A stretch of DNA of 64,000 nucleotides, taken from NCBI RefSeq assembly GCF_029266915.1, contig NZ_JARIEF010000082.1:1-64000 (forward strand), given 5' to 3'. Shown here one piece after another: positions 60,509 to 64,000 of this stretch. The position numbers were made by a program, and so were the translations under genes. Each line of letters opens with the position of its first letter. The stretch's first letter is position 1. Source of the DNA: Tissierella sp. (GTDB lineage: Bacteria; Bacillota; Clostridia; Tissierellales; Tissierellaceae). Under the pieces are notes generated by a model that made no database searches, was not told the origin of the DNA, and was given only the letters and a program-made list of their open reading frames with translations.

Positions 60509-63115
60509 TCAAACCTTTATTTTTTCTTTATATGCCAACACATCTTTTATAACTTGATTTAAATCATCTACCTGTACTACTACTAAGTCTCCCTTTATTG
60601 CCATATCAAGAGCAACATTAATAGCTTCTCTTTCATTTATGACTATATTTATAGCATCTAAATTGAATCCAGCCTTTATTAATCCTTCTTTTATAATTTT
60701 AGCTGTCTCCCCTGTCTCTCTTTTTCTTGGGTCAGGGTCGCAGATAATCATATAATCGTAGTATTTTGAAAGAACTCTTCCAAATTCTAATATATCTTTT
60801 TTTCTTCTATTTCCAATACTAGAAGCTACTCTTATTTTCCTTCCCGGCATTAAACTATTTATAAAATCTCCAGTCGCCTCAATAGCACCAGGATTATGTC
60901 CATAATCAATTACAACCTTAAAGTCACCCATATCTATGATATTCATTCTGCCCGGTGACTGATCTATGGATGGATTAAAACTTATAAGCCCTTGTCTAAT
61001 TTGATTTTCATCTAGGCCAAGAGCAGTAGCAGCAGCAACTGCAGCCAGAACATTATCAATATTAAATATTGCCTTACCATTAAAAGTAATAGGTATTTCT
61101 TTTACATTGCATACTGTTATCATTTGTTCCTTTTTTTGAATCATTATTGTATCATGCATTAATATTACATTTAAATTGCCTTTTTTATAATTTATCTTAA
61201 GAGCTTTATTTCCTGGATCCTTAGAAAACAATATTGGATTTGCCTTGGTTTTTTCAACACAAGAAAGTACTAAGGGGTCATCTGCATTAAAAACTGCATA
61301 GCCCGATGGCTTTACAGCTTCTGTAACTGTTGATTTTAATCTGGTCAGCTCTTCCAAGGTTTCAATTCCCCCTTCACCCAGATGGTCAGATGATATATTA
61401 AGTAAAATCCCTATATCACTTTTCTTAAATCCTAAACCACGTCTTAAAATACCACCTCTGGCTACTTCAAGGACCGCATGGTCTACGCTTGAATCCATCA
61501 TAACTTTAGAAGCCCCGCTAGGTCCGCTATAGTCACCTTTAAGAATAGGCACTTGATTAATAGTTACAGCATCCGTAGATGTCATTCCAACTACACTTCC
61601 ATTAGTTTCTAATATATGAGTTATAATCCTTACGGTAGTTGTCTTTCCATTGGTTCCCGTTACTGCAACAATAGGAATGGAGTGAGGTTTTCCTGGAGGA
61701 AAAAGCATATCCACAACATTCTCTGCAATATTTCTTTTTTTGCCTTCAGTTGGATTAAGATGCATTCTAAATCCCGGCGCTGCATTTACTTCCAAAACAC
61801 CTGCAAACTCCTCATTAAGTGGTTTTTCAAGTGTATTTGCGATAATATCAATTCCCATTACATCTAGATTTACTATCTTGCTTATTCTCTCAGCCATAGC
61901 CCTGTTTAATGGATGAACACTCTCTGTAACATCCTTAGCCGTTCCTCCGGCACTTATATTAGCTGTTGATTTAATATACACTTTTCTTCCAACTTCAAGT
62001 ATAGTTTTCAGTTTTAAATGTTCCATTTTTAGCAATCGCTCTGTCATGTAATCAATATTTATCTTGGTTAAGTTTTTTTCATGTCCCAATCCTCTATCAG
62101 GATTTTGATTAATTTCTTCAATTAATTCTTCAATTGTATTTACTCCATTTCCAACTACAAAAGCTGGTTCACGAAGAGCTGCTGCAACAAATTTATAATT
62201 AATTACAAGTATTCTAAAATCAAATCCAAGCAAATATTTTTCAATTATGCAGCTCGAACATACTTCTTTAGCTTTTTTAAGTGCAAGCATTAATTCCTCA
62301 GATTCAGAAATATCAATAGTAATTCCTCGGCCGTGGTTTCCGCTTAAAGGTTTTACAACTACCGGATATCCTATCTCTTCCGCTGCTTTTAAAGCTTCCT
62401 CTTCAGTTTCTACAATCTTACCCTGGGCTACAGGAATTCCCATTGAAGATAGTAGTTCTTTTGTATATGCCTTATCATCTGCAATCTCTACTCCAAGAGC
62501 AGATGTAGAGTCCATCATTGTTGCTTGTATTCTCCTTTGATAAGCTCCTTGCCCTAGTTGCACATAACTATCCTCATTAAGTCTTATATGAGGTATACCA
62601 CGTCTTTCAGCTTCATCTACAATTGATTTAGTTGAAGGCCCCATCATACTTTCTTGACTTATATCCTTTAATTCAGCTATCAAAGGGTTTATATCTGTGG
62701 TCTCCCCTTGAAATAACTTTTTAGTGATTTCTACTGCCATCTCTCCTGCGCGCAAACCTGTATTTTCATCTATATATCTATAAACCACATTATAAAACCC
62801 TTCTTGGTCTAGTGTAAAAGTTTTTCCAAAAGTAATTTCATGCCCTGAAAGACACTGTAGTTCTATAGCAATGTGTTCTGCTACATGACCTGCCCAGGTT
62901 CCTCTTTCCAGTCTTTCATAAAATCCTCCAATACTTCCGGGAGAACATGTATGTGAATAAAGACTGGGCATCATTGACGATATCTTTTCTTTAAACCCCT
63001 CAACCATATCTGTAGGTCTTTCTTCTAGCTCTTCAATATCAAGCTTCATTATTATAACTGGATCGTTGCTATAATAATTTGGTCCTCTCAAAGCTCTCAT
63101 CTCAATGATTTTCAT
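60509..63115 (-). CDS. cphA: Cyanophycin synthetase
   Basis: CphA polymerises aspartate and arginine into multi-L-arginyl-poly-L-aspartate, a nitrogen store. The preferred start MKIIEMRALRGPNYYSND matches the family and gives 868 residues; the track's 24 extra residues read through AT-poor sequence unlike other starts. Domains: N-terminal CphA domain with SIGGFYERLERGTWAGHVAEHIAIELQ; ATP-grasp (VVKPLSGNHGRG near 253-264); Mur-ligase domain with P-loop VTGTNGKTTT at 485-494 and YGHNPGAIEA. No cyanophycinase gene (cphB) is in the window. A Fur-family box lies 57 bases upstream. Confidence 0.95.
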   Translation of the reverse strand: MKIIEMRALRGPNYYSNDPVIIMKLDIEELEERPTDMVEGFKEKISSMMPSLYSHTCSPGSIGGFYERLERGTWAGHVAEHIAIELQCLSGHEITFGKTFTLDQEGFYNVVYRYIDENTGLRAGEMAVEITKKLFQGETTDINPLIAELKDISQESMMGPSTKSIVDEAERRGIPHIRLNEDSYVQLGQGAYQRRIQATMMDSTSALGVEIADDKAYTKELLSSMGIPVAQGKIVETEEEALKAAEEIGYPVVVKPLSGNHGRGITIDISESEELMLALKKAKEVCSSCIIEKYLLGFDFRILVINYKFVAAALREPAFVVGNGVNTIEELIEEINQNPDRGLGHEKNLTKINIDYMTERLLKMEHLKLKTILEVGRKVYIKSTANISAGGTAKDVTESVHPLNRAMAERISKIVNLDVMGIDIIANTLEKPLNEEFAGVLEVNAAPGFRMHLNPTEGKKRNIAENVVDMLFPPGKPHSIPIVAVTGTNGKTTTVRIITHILETNGSVVGMTSTDAVTINQVPILKGDYSGPSGASKVMMDSSVDHAVLEVARGGILRRGLGFKKSDIGILLNISSDHLGEGGIETLEELTRLKSTVTEAVKPSGYAVFNADDPLVLSCVEKTKANPILFSKDPGNKALKINYKKGNLNVILMHDTIMIQKKEQMITVCNVKEIPITFNGKAIFNIDNVLAAVAAATALGLDENQIRQGLISFNPSIDQSPGRMNIIDMGDFKVVIDYGHNPGAIEATGDFINSLMPGRKIRVASSIGNRRKKDILEFGRVLSKYYDYMIICDPDPRKRETGETAKIIKEGLIKAGFNLDAINIVINEREAINVALDMAIKGDLVVVQVDDLNQVIKDVLAYKEKIKV

Positions 63116-63171
63116 CTCTCTATCCCTCTCTGCAACCCTGCCTCCTCTTACTATAGAAGGGTTGCTATATT

Positions 63172-63186
63172 TTATAATCATTATCA
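63172..63186. promoter_or_regulatory. Fur/PerR-like operator upstream of cphA
   Basis: TTATAATCATTATCA matches the 7-1-7 palindrome (PerR TTATAAT-N-ATTATAA or Fur TGATAAT-N-ATTATCA) at all but one position. Confidence 0.45.
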
Positions 63187-63200
63187 ATTTAGAGTAAACT

Positions 63201-63226
63201 AAAACCGCCTGCTTTCCCGGCGGTTT
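63201..63226 (-). terminator. Terminator of the dodecin gene
   Basis: AAACCGCC and GGCGGTTT form an 8-bp GC-rich stem with T-tail on the minus strand, 48 bases after the dodecin stop. Confidence 0.8.
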
Positions 63227-63272
63227 ATTCTTATATTTAAATTTATCTTATTTTTTATTACTTTTTTCTTTA

Positions 63273-63476
63273 TTATTCTTTAACTAAAAATGAAATCTTA
63301 GCATTAACTCGATATTTTACAACATTATTGTCTTCTACTACTGCTTGAAAATCTTTAACATAAACACCCTGGATGTTTTTAACTGTTTTTGATACCTCTC
63401 TAACCGCAACTTGTGCTGCATCTTCCCAGCTTTCAGTTGACTCTGCTATTATCTCAATAACTTTTACTACTCCCAT
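63273..63476 (-). CDS. Dodecin family flavin-binding protein
   Basis: A 67-residue protein with the dodecin pattern VVKVIEIIAESTESWEDAAQVAVREVSKTVKNIQGVYVKDFQAVVEDN. Dodecins form hollow dodecamers that store flavins or coenzyme A. It has a sigma-B-like promoter and ends in a terminator just before the start region of cphA, so it is a separate unit. ATG with AAAGGAG. Confidence 0.9.
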   Translation of the reverse strand: MGVVKVIEIIAESTESWEDAAQVAVREVSKTVKNIQGVYVKDFQAVVEDNNVVKYRVNAKISFLVKE

Positions 63477-63522
63477 TTAAATCTCTCCTTTAAATTTTTA
63501 GGTTTTATATCTTATTAATTTA

Positions 63523-63548
63523 ATACCCTGCTTATAAAACGCTCAAAC
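63523..63548 (-). promoter_or_regulatory. Sigma-B-like promoter of the dodecin gene
   Basis: Minus strand GTTTGA (63548-63543), 14 bases, GGGTAT (63528-63523). Confidence 0.45.
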
Positions 63549-63691
63549 AGTTTATATCATTAAAACTAATTGCAGAAGGTACTAAACGCACTGCATTTCT
63601 TATTATATATTCATTTATAATATCAAAATATTATTCTACATCATCTTTATACTTTATGGCATAATTAATTCCCTAAAGATATATTGGATCA

Positions 63692-63731
63692 TTTGTAATT
63701 CTTTTGTAACTTATTTGTAACTAAATTGTAT
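63692..63731 (+). promoter_or_regulatory. Pho-box-like array of four heptamers at 11-bp spacing
   Basis: TTTGTAA at 63692, 63703 and 63714, and ATTGTAT at 63725, each 7 bp with 4-bp gaps, ending 7 bp before the -35 element of the next gene. The 7+4 phasing is that of tandem sites bound by PhoB/PhoP-type response regulators. Confidence 0.6.
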
Positions 63732-63738
63732 TTTAGAC

Positions 63739-63767
63739 TTGTTTTTTATTTTTTATAGGTATATAAT
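63739..63767 (+). promoter_or_regulatory. Promoter of the gene starting at 63911
   Basis: TTGTTT (63739-63744), 17 bases, TATAAT (63762-63767), directly downstream of the heptamer array. Confidence 0.6.
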
Positions 63768-63910
63768 TCTTCTTATAATTGAAGATTATACATAATATTA
63801 AACTTGGTTATCTATCTCAAATCTGCTAAGTGATTCCAATATGATCTTATTTATGATTATCAATTACTCGCAGATTCTTACTCATACATTTTACAAGGAG
63901 GAACACATTA

Positions 63911-64000
63911 ATGTTTAAATTTTCAAAAGCAGCAACTGCAAGATTATTAGTTATCACCATGATTATGGGCATCTTTTTTTCAAGCATATCACCAATATCT
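63911..64000 (+). CDS. 5' end of a gene for an exported protein, cut by window edge
   Basis: ATG 63911 follows AAGGAGG by nine bases and opens a frame reading MFKFSKAATARLLVITMIMG then IFFSSISPIS to the window edge. Two basic residues followed by a hydrophobic run are a classical signal peptide without a visible lipobox. The identity is unknown; the upstream Pho-box-like array suggests a phosphate-starvation gene, for example a secreted phosphatase. Confidence 0.8.
   Translation, partial: MFKFSKAATARLLVITMIMGIFFSSISPIS

Larger units (their letters stand above)
63477..63910. other. Intergenic region with phased repeats ahead of the last gene
   Basis: This 434-base gap holds the dodecin promoter, four phased heptamer repeats, a sigma-A promoter and a leader of about 135 bases in which AATCTGC (63821) can pair with GCAGATT (63871). 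No RNA gene recognised. Confidence 0.5.

Noticed and set aside
1-64000. tRNA, rRNA or complete insertion sequence genes
   Set aside because: Reading the gaps on both strands showed no cloverleaf-type sequence, rRNA core or transposase frame.

Overview
The window reads as a chromosomal stretch of a low-GC, strictly anaerobic or anaerobe-derived Firmicute, most likely Clostridia or Tissierellia. Support: strong AGGAGG ribosome-binding sites, frequent TTG and GTG starts, an iron-sulfur two-subunit L-serine dehydratase, an NfnAB electron-bifurcating transhydrogenase, selenoproteins with in-frame TGA, and tRNA 2-selenouridine synthase (mnmH). No tRNA, rRNA, CRISPR array, prophage or intact insertion sequence was seen. 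Species cannot be named from the sequence alone.

Layout. 1-5 kb: glyoxalase-family enzyme, CodA-like deaminase, YdcF protein, mnmH, and a peroxiredoxin whose peroxidatic residue is encoded by TGA (the ORF track shows only its 3' part). 5-9 kb: amino-sugar operon (phosphoesterase, nagB, nagA, CYTH protein) and an isochorismatase-fold hydrolase. 9-15.4 kb: oligopeptide/nickel-type ABC transporter (lipoprotein, two ATPases, two permeases). 15.5-19 kb: sdaAB-sdaAA, a 0.5-kb array of REP-like 37-bp repeats, a MATE exporter. 19-27.6 kb: nfnB-nfnA, phosphoglucomutase, YbaK deacylase, DUF2254 protein, AIR-synthase-like protein, membrane-anchored phosphoesterase. 27.8-32.8 kb: YaiI protein, rbsBAC-type sugar transporter, PC4/YdbC ssDNA-binding protein divergent from a YdjM-like membrane protein, with two LexA-like boxes between them. 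32.8-41.3 kb: TGS-domain uridine-kinase-like protein, SIMPL protein, a cystine-type symporter followed by an unlisted HesB-like selenoprotein, questin-oxidase-like protein, superoxide dismutase, histidine phosphatase, DMT exporter, Cys-rich small protein. 41.6-50.8 kb: ddl-murF, YkvA protein, PgeF, CsbD, MacAB-like efflux system, YihY, YflT. 50.9-64 kb: M16C metalloprotease, DUF1002 protein, lipoprotein, second YkvA protein, class I aldolase, an RsmH-like methyltransferase, a MASE3-SpoIIE phosphatase, cyanophycin synthetase, dodecin, and the start of an exported protein behind four phased TTTGTAA-like repeats.

How it fits together. Upstream of many stress-type genes (glyoxalase, peroxiredoxin, SOD, YkvA, CsbD, efflux system, questin-oxidase-like protein, YdbC, dodecin, opp) there is a recurring GTTTAA-like / 12-14 bp / GGGTAT-like promoter, resembling sigma-B promoters, while clear housekeeping genes (mnmH, sda, the isochorismatase, rsmH-like) have ordinary TTGNNN/TATAAT promoters. 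CsbD and YflT are sigma-B regulon members in Bacillus, and the window also encodes an RsbU/RsbP-like phosphatase. Fur/PerR-type 7-1-7 palindromes overlap or adjoin the peroxiredoxin and SOD promoters and lie upstream of cphA. The best candidates for new biology are the cystine symporter/HesB-like selenoprotein pair, the stress promoter set, the LexA-controlled YdbC/YdjM pair, and the repeat array. Start codons were revised where the ribosome-binding site clearly pointed to a different start than the ORF track. All functional calls are from motif recognition by eye; no searches were run.
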